Shown: positions 8,601 to 16,167 of the stretch, piece after piece | Numbering within the stretch: position 1 is the first letter of the stretch | Layout: each line of letters begins with the position of its first letter | Origin: Streptomyces phaeolivaceus | GTDB taxonomy: Bacteria; Actinomycetota; Actinomycetes; Streptomycetales; Streptomycetaceae | Assembly: GCF_009184865.1 (NCBI RefSeq) | Contig: NZ_CP045096.1 | Location: 3,472,001 to 3,536,000 of the forward strand | Length of the DNA stretch: 64,000 nucleotides | Reading direction: 5' to 3' | The notes under the pieces: generated by a model | What the model was told of the DNA's origin: nothing | Database searches by the model: none | The model's input: only the letters and a program-made list of their open reading frames with translations | Position numbers and translations under genes: made by a program

Positions 8601-9659
8601 CATGTCGTCGGCTCCATGCTGCGTTGGAACGACGTACGGATCGCGACGCAGTCGATGTTCGGGACACGGGTGGAGCTGCGGCTCAACGAGCCGAGCGATT
8701 CGAGCGTGGACCGCAAGCTCTCCGAGACGCTGTCGCCCGACACCCCGGGGCGGGTCCTGACCGACGGGAAGCTGTTCGCTCAGGCGGCCCTCCCCCGCCT
8801 CGACGGGCGGCCGTCGACGGGTGATCTCGGCCCGGCGCTGGAGGACGCGGCCCGGACGATACGGTCCACCTGGCACGGTGAACTGGCCGCGCCCGTAAGG
8901 GTGTTGCCGACCCGGCTGCCGTCCGATCGGCTGCCGTCGGTGGTCGCCGAGCCGCACCGGGTGCCGATAGGGGTGGACCAGGACGCCCTGGCGCCCGCCT
9001 TCCTGGACCTCTTCGGCCAGGACCAGCATCTGCTGATCCTCGGCGACAACGAGTGCGGCAAGACGAATCTGCTGAAGCTGGTCGCGGAGCGGCTCGTGGA
9101 GCGGTACTCGGACGAGGAGCTGGTCTTCGGTGTCTTCGACCCGAGGCGTGGACTGCGGGGTGTGATCCCGGAGCCGTACCGGGGCGGGTACGCGCACAAC
9201 GCGAAGCTCGCGGCGGGGCTGGCGACGGGTATCGCGAGCGAGCTGGAGAAGCGGATGCCGCAGAGCGCCGACCCGGACGCGCTCACCGACGAGCCCGCGT
9301 TCGAGGGGCCCCGGATCGTGATCCTGGTCGACGACTACGACATCCTCACCACCGCCGGGCAGCAGCCGCTGTCGCCGTTCCTGCCCTATGTCTCGTCGGC
9401 GCAGGACATCGGGCTGCACTTCGTGATCACCCGGCGGGTGGCGGGCTCCTCCCGGGCGATGTACGAGCCGCTGCTGCAGACCCTGCGCGAGACCGGTACG
9501 GCCGCGCTGCTGATGACCGGTGAGCGGAGCGAGGGCCAGCTCTTCCCCGGCCTGTACGCCTCGGCGCAGCCGACCGGGCGCGGCACGCTGGTCCGCCGGG
9601 GCCGGGCCCACCAGCTGATCCAGACGGCACTCGACAGCGAGGAGGGCGACCGCCCGTGA
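5628..9659 (+). CDS. eccC: Type VII secretion ATPase EccC (fused, three FtsK/SpoIIIE domains)
   Basis: 1343-residue motor of the ESX system. Two transmembrane helices lie near residues 45-83, then a coiled or linker region, then three FtsK/SpoIIIE ATPase modules. Walker A motifs are GATGSGKSE (Lys 505), GGPQSGKTT (Lys 859) and GDNECGKTN (Lys 1145). Module 1 has a clear Walker B with catalytic Glu (VVIDEFGEL). Mycobacteria often split this protein into EccCa and EccCb; here it is one chain. It starts at GTG 5628, 49 bp after the MinD-like gene, and its stop overlaps the next gene by four bases. Confidence 0.96.
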   Translation: MTQQVIHRPARSTRPLPATGARTIEPPPNLPEGKAGTSATALLPMAGVMGSVVMMTVIRNSQFAALGAIVLVFALLGAVALFLSQRGKAQRTRRTQRERYLEYLEELREEFGADERQRRQFARVLDPPPEALYDLVRDPARLWERRRRDADFLRVRVGTGDVPVAHLAIGQNQGGVLTPPDPFMLNEARALLARYSVAGGCPITVPLDRAGNVSVVGDREGVLRVARALLVQVAVTHAPDDVAMALGVPGERLADWEWAKWLPHVLDAQEHDGPVAARRIAPSLPQLARHFRHELGRRASYAAEVRRGLADRKALRLASRMVVVSDEYGETAAELPRPDTAVGLADMGVTVLHLLEEQVHEPDQVSVRITVRGDRVVVEDLRDPDPLTVAEPHPVPAAHGTCDQVTAAGAEGLARLLAPLRLSAESAAEGAPVTGPVDFPGLLGIDDPAVLNLADLWAPRREREFLRVPIGLTDRHEPVLLDLKESSELGMGPHGLCVGATGSGKSELLRTLVLALAATHSPEDLALVLVDYKGGATFAPFTELPHVAGVITNLENQAGLVERVHSSLAGEVKRRQQVLKDAGNVADIGHYAALRATRRPDLEPLPHLFVVIDEFGELLTAKPDFIDLFLSIGRIGRSIGVHLLLSSQRIEGGKLKGLDTYLSYRLGLRTFSADESRTVLDTTDAFHLPPLPGFGYLKVDTSTYERFKAGYVSGAYRGPALVAQEDDTPLAWTYPTYNTLDGTPGGGSAASGAVDEPKATKRETGPTVMSVMVDQLASATRPVRRIWLPPLPDAITLDAAAGPVRVDERGLRLASGEGPLRVPLGVLDDPAKQWQGHWVLDLTVAGGHAAVIGGPQSGKTTLLRTLALSLATTHTPAEVAIYGLDLVGGGLSALSGLPHVGGIAGRADRERAARTVAEVRTMLIEREELFREHGIDSVDQLRRLRAQGKLRELGSTDIVLLIDGFGALRDEFAELDDTVVDLLKRGGGYGIHVVGSMLRWNDVRIATQSMFGTRVELRLNEPSDSSVDRKLSETLSPDTPGRVLTDGKLFAQAALPRLDGRPSTGDLGPALEDAARTIRSTWHGELAAPVRVLPTRLPSDRLPSVVAEPHRVPIGVDQDALAPAFLDLFGQDQHLLILGDNECGKTNLLKLVAERLVERYSDEELVFGVFDPRRGLRGVIPEPYRGGYAHNAKLAAGLATGIASELEKRMPQSADPDALTDEPAFEGPRIVILVDDYDILTTAGQQPLSPFLPYVSSAQDIGLHFVITRRVAGSSRAMYEPLLQTLRETGTAALLMTGERSEGQLFPGLYASAQPTGRGTLVRRGRAHQLIQTALDSEEGDRP

Positions 9660-11128
9660 CCAAGGACGTCATCGCCCTCACCCCGAAGATGCCCGACGTC
9701 TGGGCCCTGATGACGAGTCTGTACGCGGGTGGCTCCGAGCTGGACCTGTCGGCGGCGGCCGAGGGCGCGGTGGTCCAGTTGCACGGGCCGGGCGGGCGTC
9801 CGCTGGTGTCCGTGGAGGCGCCGGTGCTGGTGCAGGTGCCCGGTGAGGCGGAGCGGCTGCTCGGGCAGGCCATGGAGACGCCGTTCTGGTGGACGGAGGC
9901 GCGGGCGTCCACGGCGGTGCCGGAGGCGGAGCGGCTCGCGGGGGTGGTGTGCGGGCGGCTCAACGCGCTGCTGGGCGGCGCCACCTGGCCGTCCGGGGCG
10001 GCGAGCACCGAGGTCGTGGACGTGTCCGCCGTGCCGTCGGCGGGGGCGGGGCAGCCGGCGGTGGACGTGGTGACCGAGCACGCGGCCGTCGTCCTCATCG
10101 ACCGGCCGGTGGTGGCGCTGACCAGCTGGCTCGCGGAGATCATGCGTACGGCGGTGGCCTCCCGGCGCTCGCTCCAGATCGTCACGCCGCCCGGCGTACG
10201 TCTGACCCCGGCGGCCCGTACGACCCTCGCGCGCGTCCCCAACCGCTGGGTCGTCCAGGACCCGGAGTGCGGCTACTACGACGGGCTGTCGGGGGCGGTG
10301 CTGCGCTGGCGGGACGGGGCGTTCTCCCCCGCGTCGGCGGCGGACGGGACGACGGCGGTGGCCACCGCGTTCACCCGACCGAGCGGCGGCCCGGCAGACG
10401 GCTCGACCGGCGGCTCCGAGAGCGGCCCGGCGGGCGAGGAGGCTCCGGGGCGGCAGTTGGTCGTCGCCCTGCGTACCGTGCACCGGGCCGATGACCGGCT
10501 GCTGCTGGGCGGCGCGCTGGAGGCGGCCTGGAAGGCGCTGACGGGGGCGGCGCCGGCGGGCTGGGGCACCGCCGAGCCGGTCAACCTCCCTTGGTCGCCA
10601 CGGCAGTTGACGGACCTGGCCCGGGAGCGGGCGCCCGAGCCCTCGCAGCTGATCGTGGTCGGCGCCCCGGAGCGGCCGGCGACGGCGACGGTCCGGGTGA
10701 CGCGGACGACGAAGGGCGTGGAGGAGGACGCGGTCCTCACGCTCGGGTACACGGCCGGTGAGGAACCGCCGCTGGACCGGATCGAGGCGCTGGCCGACAC
10801 CCTGGTCCGGGAGCACGGGCTGCGGACCATGCTGACCTCGGTGCGCGTGGCCCGCGCCGACCTCACGACCGCGCCCCGCCTCGAAGGCCCCCCGCTGCCC
10901 GCGACCTTCACCCTCGGCCCGGACGACGTCCACGCCATCGGCCTGGACCACGCCCGCCGCCCCCCGGTCGAGATCCGCCCCGAGCACCTGGGCCCGACGG
11001 CCCGCCCGGCCCTGCACTACCCCCTCGGCGACGGCACGGACACCGAGGCCTGGGGACGGCTCCAGCAGCTCACGGCCCATCTCAGGAGAGATCGTTCCCG
11101 GCCATCCGCACCCGCCCGGCAAGGGTGA
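9656..11128 (+). CDS. ESX-associated accessory protein (possibly DUF6177)
   Basis: 490 residues with no signal peptide and no obvious membrane segment. The GTG start overlaps the eccC stop (GTGA), so it is translationally coupled to the motor ATPase. The N-terminal half begins DVIALTPKMPDVWALMTSL; the C-terminal part has VRVTRTTKGVEEDAVLTLGY. It resembles a family that I recall accompanying Streptomyces eccC genes (DUF6177), but I cannot verify this. It is not EccE by topology. It is the last gene of the run before an ABC transporter operon. Confidence 0.7.
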   Translation: MTKDVIALTPKMPDVWALMTSLYAGGSELDLSAAAEGAVVQLHGPGGRPLVSVEAPVLVQVPGEAERLLGQAMETPFWWTEARASTAVPEAERLAGVVCGRLNALLGGATWPSGAASTEVVDVSAVPSAGAGQPAVDVVTEHAAVVLIDRPVVALTSWLAEIMRTAVASRRSLQIVTPPGVRLTPAARTTLARVPNRWVVQDPECGYYDGLSGAVLRWRDGAFSPASAADGTTAVATAFTRPSGGPADGSTGGSESGPAGEEAPGRQLVVALRTVHRADDRLLLGGALEAAWKALTGAAPAGWGTAEPVNLPWSPRQLTDLARERAPEPSQLIVVGAPERPATATVRVTRTTKGVEEDAVLTLGYTAGEEPPLDRIEALADTLVREHGLRTMLTSVRVARADLTTAPRLEGPPLPATFTLGPDDVHAIGLDHARRPPVEIRPEHLGPTARPALHYPLGDGTDTEAWGRLQQLTAHLRRDRSRPSAPARQG

Positions 11129-11256
11129 CTCGCGTCACTAACTCAACGACCAATACGAGCAGTACGAGCTCTGACGGATGAGGGATTTACCGGCCTGACC
11201 TGGGTCCCTAACCTCCCGGCAACAGCTGCCAGAAGGCACGCGCCAGGAGGAGAACC
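11129..11256 (+). promoter_or_regulatory. Promoter region of the iron-type ABC importer
   Basis: 128 bp between the ESX operon and the binding-protein gene. A near-perfect Shine-Dalgarno AGGAGGAGAA sits just before ATG 11257. A weak gtgac-tcgc-gtcac hairpin is near 11126. I looked for the palindromic DmdR/IdeR iron box and found only a half-like ccctaacctcc, so iron control is not supported by sequence. Confidence 0.5.
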
Positions 11257-12411
11257 ATGGCCAGATCAAGCCAGACCAGCACCCGACGCATCGTTGTCGC
11301 CGGGTGTGCCGCGACGCTCGCACTCGGCAGCCTGGCCGCCTGCGGCGGTGGTGACGGTGACGCGCCGAAGGTGGCGGAGAACAAGATCTCGGCGGGCCAG
11401 GTGCCGGACTACTACCCGGCGGACTACGCCGATCTGATCGCGGCGGCGGAGAAGGAGGGCGGCAAGCTCACCGTCTACTCGAACCTCGGCGACGAGAACA
11501 TGGCGCCGATCGTCCGGGACTTCAAGAAGAAGTACGACTTCATCGAGACGGTCTCCGTCAACGAGCTGGACAGCGACGAGCTGTTCCAGAAGACGCTGTC
11601 GGAGAACGCGGCCGGGTCGTCCCCGGCGGATGTGCTGATCTCCAGCGCGGCGACGGCGTGGGCGGACTTCTCGGGCCGGAAGGACACGGTCCTGGAGTAC
11701 GAGTCGCCCGAGCTGGAGGAGCTGGGCGCGAGCGCGGAGCTGCTGCCGAGCGTGTACTCGATGTCGCAGGACCCGATGACGATCGCGTACAACACCTCGC
11801 TGATGGAGACCCCGCCGACCACCCTGTCGGACTTCGCGAAGATCGTGACGTCGGACGAGGACACGTACAAGAACAAGGTGACGGTCCGCGACCCGGAGGG
11901 GTCCTTCGGGTTCACCGTGACCCGGGCGCTCACCGAGGGCAACCCGGAGGCCTGGGACGACCTGGAGAGGATCCTTCCGCTGACCCGCCCGGAGACCTCC
12001 TCCGGCACCCAGCTGGAGAAGATCGTCGCCGGTGAGTACACGGCCGGCTTCCTGATCAGCGCCTCCCCCGCCTACCCGGTGGTCGAGGACAGCGCCGGTC
12101 TGGTGAAGATCGTGTTCCCGAAGGACGGCACGGTCGTGCTGCCGCGCGGTCTCGGTATCGCCGCCGAGGCGCCGCACCCGGCGACCTCGAAGCTCTTCCT
12201 GGACTTCGCCCTCTCCGACGAGGGTCAGCGCGCGGTCGCCGAGGGCGGGCTCGCCTCGTACCGCGAGGGTGTGAAGGGCGAGGGCCTGCACACGTACCAG
12301 GAGGTCGTGGACGCGGTCGGCGAGGAGAACATCATCCACGTCAAGTACGAGCCGGTCTCCAAGGAGGACTCCGCGGCCTGGCTGGAGCGCTTCGACGGAC
12401 TCCGTAAGTAG
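11257..12411 (+). CDS. ABC transporter substrate-binding lipoprotein (Fe3+/AfuA type)
   Basis: 384 residues. Lipoprotein signal peptide with lipobox LAAC (Cys near residue 29), so the mature protein is anchored outside the membrane. The body is a family 1/8 extracellular solute-binding fold starting DLIAAAEKEGGKLTVYSNLGDE, typical of ferric-iron, spermidine or phosphonate-type periplasmic binding proteins. The next two genes encode the matching permease and ATPase. The ligand cannot be read from sequence; ferric iron is the usual annotation, and 2-aminoethylphosphonate or another small anion is possible. Confidence 0.9.
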   Translation: MARSSQTSTRRIVVAGCAATLALGSLAACGGGDGDAPKVAENKISAGQVPDYYPADYADLIAAAEKEGGKLTVYSNLGDENMAPIVRDFKKKYDFIETVSVNELDSDELFQKTLSENAAGSSPADVLISSAATAWADFSGRKDTVLEYESPELEELGASAELLPSVYSMSQDPMTIAYNTSLMETPPTTLSDFAKIVTSDEDTYKNKVTVRDPEGSFGFTVTRALTEGNPEAWDDLERILPLTRPETSSGTQLEKIVAGEYTAGFLISASPAYPVVEDSAGLVKIVFPKDGTVVLPRGLGIAAEAPHPATSKLFLDFALSDEGQRAVAEGGLASYREGVKGEGLHTYQEVVDAVGEENIIHVKYEPVSKEDSAAWLERFDGLRK

Positions 12412-12460
12412 CCGGACTCCGTAGGCAGGCAGCTTTCAAGGACGATCGGAGTCAGTTCAG

Positions 12461-14233
12461 ATGTCAACCCTCACCCAGCCACCCCGCACCCCGGCGGACG
12501 AGACACCCGCGGAGACCTTCCAGCCGCCGCGCTACCGCCGCCTCTTCGGCATCGGACGGGACACGGTCGTCCAGTACGCGGTCCTGGCGTTCCTCGCCGT
12601 CCTGGTGCTGGCCCCGATCGTCCCGACCCTCTACCAGAGCATCCGCAACCGCCCGCTCTACGAGGCGGGCGGGGCGTTCACCCTCAGCGGCTACACCGAC
12701 CTCTTCACCAAGGCCGGCTTCGGCGAAGTCGCCCTGAACACCCTGCTGTTCGCGTCGCTGACCACGGTTCTGAGCCTCGCCATCGCGATCCCGATGGCCA
12801 TCGTGGTCGTCCGCACGAAGCTGCCCGGCGGGCGGCTGATCGCGCTCGCCATGCAGTGGCCGTTCTTCATCTCGTCGCTGATCCTGGGCTTCGGCTGGAT
12901 CATCATGTACGGCCCGGCCGGGTTCGTCAGCGTCAAGGTGCAGCAGCTCTTCGGCGGGGTGCCGTGGAACCTGTACTCGATCCCCGGGATGGCGCTCACG
13001 GAGGCGGTGGCGCTCGCCCCGATCGCGTACGTCTTCTGCGCCAACGCGCTGCGGCAGTCGGACGCCTCGCTGGAGTCGGCCGCGCAGGTCTGCGGGGCGG
13101 GGCCCTTCCGGATCCTCGCCCAGGTGATCGTGCCGCTGCTGCGGCCCCCGATCGTCTACAGCGCGATCCTGGTCTTCTCCGTCTCCATCGAGACACTGAG
13201 CGTGCCGCTGCTGTACGGCCAGCCGGTCAGCATCGACGTCTTCTCGACTTTCCTCTACCACAACGGACTTCAGTCGGTGGACCCCGACTACACGATGCTG
13301 GGCGCCGCCTCCACCGTGATCCTCGTCGTCACGCTGAGCCTGGTGGCCGTGCAGGCGAAGCTGCTGAAGGACGCGGCCCGGTTCGTGTCCGTGCGCGGCA
13401 AGGTGACCCGGCCGCGCAAGCTGGACCTGGGCTGGCTGAAGTGGGTCAGCATCGCGTGCATCTGGTTCTACGTGATCGTCGGCGCGCTCGTCCCGATCGC
13501 GGGTCTGGTGATGCGGTCCTTCACGCTCGTCTTCACACCGCTGCAGTCGCCGTTCAGGACGGTGACGACGAAGAACTACGAGATCGTCTTCGACTCCGAC
13601 AACTACGTGCAGTCGCTGTACAACAGCATGATCGTGGCCGGTGTCGGCTCGGTGGTCGTCAGCGCGCTGGCCGTGTTCGCGGTGATGGTGGCCCGGCGGT
13701 CGACGTTCCGGTGGGGCCGGGCGGTGGAGTATCTGGCCCTCATCCCGCAGTCGCTGCCCGGCATCATCATCGGTATCGGCTTCTTCTGGGCCTTCGCGCT
13801 GGCGCCCTTCGGGATGGGTTCGGTCCTCCAGGGCACGATCTACGCCGTCATCATCGCCTTCGGGATGCGGGCCCTGCCCAGCGCGTTCGGCTCGGTCGCG
13901 CCGGCGATCATGCAGATCGGCGGGGAGCTGGACAACGCGGCCCGGGTGTCGGGGGCCGACTGGCTGATGACCTTCTTCCGGGTCCTGCGGGCCCTGATCA
14001 CGCCGGCGTTCGCGGGAGCGCTGATCCTCACCTTCGTGATCATGCTCAAGGAGTACTCCCCGGCCGTCTTCCTCTCCTCGGCCGACAACAACATCCTCGG
14101 CACCACCATGCTCAGTCTGTGGACGCAGGGCAGGGCCGGATCCGTCGCCGCGCTGGCCACCCTCCAGATCGGCATCACCGCGGTCTTCGTCGCACTCGCG
14201 GGACTGCTCATGAAGGGAAAGCACCATGCCTGA
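12461..14233 (+). CDS. ABC transporter permease, fused double-domain (FbpB type)
   Basis: 590 residues with about 12 transmembrane helices arranged as two binding-protein-dependent permease domains in one chain. Each half has an EAA loop (ESAAQVCGAGPFRI near residue 205 and NAARVSGADWLMTFF near residue 500). Single-chain double permeases are typical of the Fe3+-type (FbpB/SfuB) importers. It follows the binding protein by 49 bp, and its 3' end overlaps the ATPase gene by 8 bp. Confidence 0.93.
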   Translation: MSTLTQPPRTPADETPAETFQPPRYRRLFGIGRDTVVQYAVLAFLAVLVLAPIVPTLYQSIRNRPLYEAGGAFTLSGYTDLFTKAGFGEVALNTLLFASLTTVLSLAIAIPMAIVVVRTKLPGGRLIALAMQWPFFISSLILGFGWIIMYGPAGFVSVKVQQLFGGVPWNLYSIPGMALTEAVALAPIAYVFCANALRQSDASLESAAQVCGAGPFRILAQVIVPLLRPPIVYSAILVFSVSIETLSVPLLYGQPVSIDVFSTFLYHNGLQSVDPDYTMLGAASTVILVVTLSLVAVQAKLLKDAARFVSVRGKVTRPRKLDLGWLKWVSIACIWFYVIVGALVPIAGLVMRSFTLVFTPLQSPFRTVTTKNYEIVFDSDNYVQSLYNSMIVAGVGSVVVSALAVFAVMVARRSTFRWGRAVEYLALIPQSLPGIIIGIGFFWAFALAPFGMGSVLQGTIYAVIIAFGMRALPSAFGSVAPAIMQIGGELDNAARVSGADWLMTFFRVLRALITPAFAGALILTFVIMLKEYSPAVFLSSADNNILGTTMLSLWTQGRAGSVAALATLQIGITAVFVALAGLLMKGKHHA

Positions 14234-15353
14234 GGTGACCGTCAAGAACCTCGCCAAGACCTTCGGCGACAACTCCGTGCTGCGGGACGTCACGTTCACC
14301 ATCAAGGACGGCGAGTTCTTCACGCTGCTCGGCGCGAGCGGCTGCGGCAAGTCGACGACGCTCAACTGCATCGCGGGACTTGAGCAACCGACCGAGGGTT
14401 CGATCGCGGTGGGTGGCAGACCGTTCGTGGACGCGGGGGCGGGGATCTTCCTCCCGCCCGAGGAGCGCAACCTCGGCATGGTCTTCCAGTCGTACGCGCT
14501 GTGGCCGCACATGACCATCGCGAAGAACCTGGCCCTCCCCCTCGACATCCGCAAGGTGCCCAAGGACAAGCAGAGGACGCTGATCCACGACGCCCTGGAC
14601 AAGGTGGGGCTGGCCGCGCTCAGCGGTCGCTATCCGCACCAGCTCTCCGGCGGCCAGCAGCAACGCGTCGCGCTGGCAAGGGCGTTGGTGTACTCGCCGA
14701 CGGTCCTGCTGCTGGACGAGCCGCTGTCGAACCTGGACGCCAAGCTGCGCGAGCAGGCCCGTGCGTGGCTGAAGCGGCTCCAGGAGGAGCTGGGCATCAC
14801 CACCGTGTACGTCACCCACGACCAGGACGAGGCCCTCGCGCTCAGCGACCGGATCGCCGTGATGGAGGGCGGCAACATGATCCAGATCGGCACCCCGCAC
14901 GAGATCTACGAGAAGCCGGCCGCGCCCGCCGTCGCCGCGTTCGTCGGCCGCTGCAACTTCCTCACCGGCAAGGTGGTGAGCGTGGACGGCACCCGGCACA
15001 CCGTGCTCCTCGACGCGAGCGGCGAGGTCGTCCGGGTCGACAGCGACACCCGCGTCCCGACCGGCGACTCCGTCACGGTCGCCGTCCGCCCCGAGCGCCT
15101 GGAGGTCGTCGCCTCCGCCGAGACCCCGGCCGGGGTGAACCGGCTCGACACCCAGGTCATCACCAGCTCCTACGTCGGCTCCCGCTACGAGTACGACGTC
15201 CGCCTCGGCGACCAGGTGGTCCAGGTGCTGAGCGGCAACGCAGGGCTGGCCGGTGACGTCGCCCTGGTCTTCGACCCGGGACACGCGCTGCTGTACGCCG
15301 ACCGCGTCGAACTGCCGGAGGACCAGAGGGACTTGCTGACGGTGACGTCGTAA
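14226..15353 (+). CDS. ABC transporter ATP-binding protein with TOBE domain (FbpC/PotA type)
   Basis: 375-residue importer ATPase. Walker A GASGCGKST at residues 36-44, Q-loop Gln 88, signature LSGGQ at 140-144, Walker B LLLDEP, then a His-loop (VYVTHDQDEA). The last ~130 residues form the TOBE regulatory domain. It overlaps the permease by 8 bp. A diverged copy of its last ~300 bp lies at 23736-24036 in the same orientation, which is unusual. Ligand uncertain, as for the binding protein. Confidence 0.95.
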   Translation: MPEVTVKNLAKTFGDNSVLRDVTFTIKDGEFFTLLGASGCGKSTTLNCIAGLEQPTEGSIAVGGRPFVDAGAGIFLPPEERNLGMVFQSYALWPHMTIAKNLALPLDIRKVPKDKQRTLIHDALDKVGLAALSGRYPHQLSGGQQQRVALARALVYSPTVLLLDEPLSNLDAKLREQARAWLKRLQEELGITTVYVTHDQDEALALSDRIAVMEGGNMIQIGTPHEIYEKPAAPAVAAFVGRCNFLTGKVVSVDGTRHTVLLDASGEVVRVDSDTRVPTGDSVTVAVRPERLEVVASAETPAGVNRLDTQVITSSYVGSRYEYDVRLGDQVVQVLSGNAGLAGDVALVFDPGHALLYADRVELPEDQRDLLTVTS

Positions 15354-15364
15354 CCCGCCGAGCC

Positions 15365-15397
15365 GCGCCTCGCTGCCGGGACCCGGCAGCGAGGCGC
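15365..15397. terminator. Hairpin after the ABC importer operon
   Basis: Perfect 16-bp arms gcgcctcgctgccggg and cccggcagcgaggcgc around one base, 11 bp after the ATPase stop. There is no T-run on the plus strand, so it is a Streptomyces-style hairpin terminator. Confidence 0.75.
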
Positions 15398-15458
15398 AAA
15401 GGGATGCTGCCCGACAACTCCGTTGTCTGCCCGGTCGACGCCGCGTGAAGCTGTGGCC

Positions 15459-16154
15459 ATGAGGATCGGCGCGTCGCTGCTCACGCTGTCCCTGGTCCCG
15501 CTGCTGGTCTGTCTCTGGGTGTTCACCGTGTGGCTGCCCGAGGACATGGACCGGTACGAGGCGTACGGGGCGGCCGAGCCGTGCGCCGCCGGGGCCCCGG
15601 CGGCGGAGTGGGAGGAGTGTCTGCGCACGGTCTCCTTCACCGTCGACGGCACCCGCAACACCCAGAGCAGGACCCGCAGTCACGAGGCCACCCTGTCCGG
15701 CGCCCCCTTCTGGAACGGCGCCGTGTCGTTCGGTGACCCGGACCCGCTGCTGGAGCGACTGCGGCCCGGGGACCGGGTCACCGGCACCGTCTGGCGCGGA
15801 GACGTCACCGTGCTCGCCCGCGGGGACGTCCGGCAGAGCACGTCCGCGGAGCCCCGCGACGAATTCCAGATGACGGCGGCGGTCGGCACACTCGCGGGGC
15901 TGCTGGCGGCCCTGGCGTTCTGGCTCGGCACGACGCGGCTGACCGGTCCGCGGGACCGCGAGCACCGCACCTGGGCCCGGTACGGCAAACCCCTGCTCAT
16001 CGCGCTGCTCACCGCGTGCTTCGGCGTGGGGCTGCCGTTCGCCCGGCTCGGCCTCCCGTGGTGGCTCGTGCCCACGCTCGTCGCCCCCGCCATGGTGTAC
16101 ACGGCCCGGCAGCTCCACCGGTACCGGCGGTCGCAGGGGGCGGTGGCCGAGTAG
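15459..16154 (+). CDS. Membrane protein of unknown function
   Basis: About 231 residues. One N-terminal hydrophobic segment (LLTLSLVPLLVCLWVFTVWL), an extracytoplasmic region with three Cys and a beta-rich stretch, then two or three C-terminal hydrophobic segments (AAVGTLAGLLAALAFWLG; LLIALLTACFGVGL). I do not recognise the family. The start is uncertain: ATG 15459, GTG 15453 or TTG 15423 are all in frame and no strong RBS decides. It converges on the large AfsR-like gene with only 13 bp between stops. Confidence 0.7.
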   Translation: MRIGASLLTLSLVPLLVCLWVFTVWLPEDMDRYEAYGAAEPCAAGAPAAEWEECLRTVSFTVDGTRNTQSRTRSHEATLSGAPFWNGAVSFGDPDPLLERLRPGDRVTGTVWRGDVTVLARGDVRQSTSAEPRDEFQMTAAVGTLAGLLAALAFWLGTTRLTGPRDREHRTWARYGKPLLIALLTACFGVGLPFARLGLPWWLVPTLVAPAMVYTARQLHRYRRSQGAVAE

Positions 16155-16167
16155 GGGGCCGGGCCGG

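Noticed and set aside
11129..11256. Iron-box (DmdR/IdeR) in front of the ABC importer
   Set aside because: Only a half-like ccctaacctcc is present, with no palindrome, so iron regulation is not claimed.
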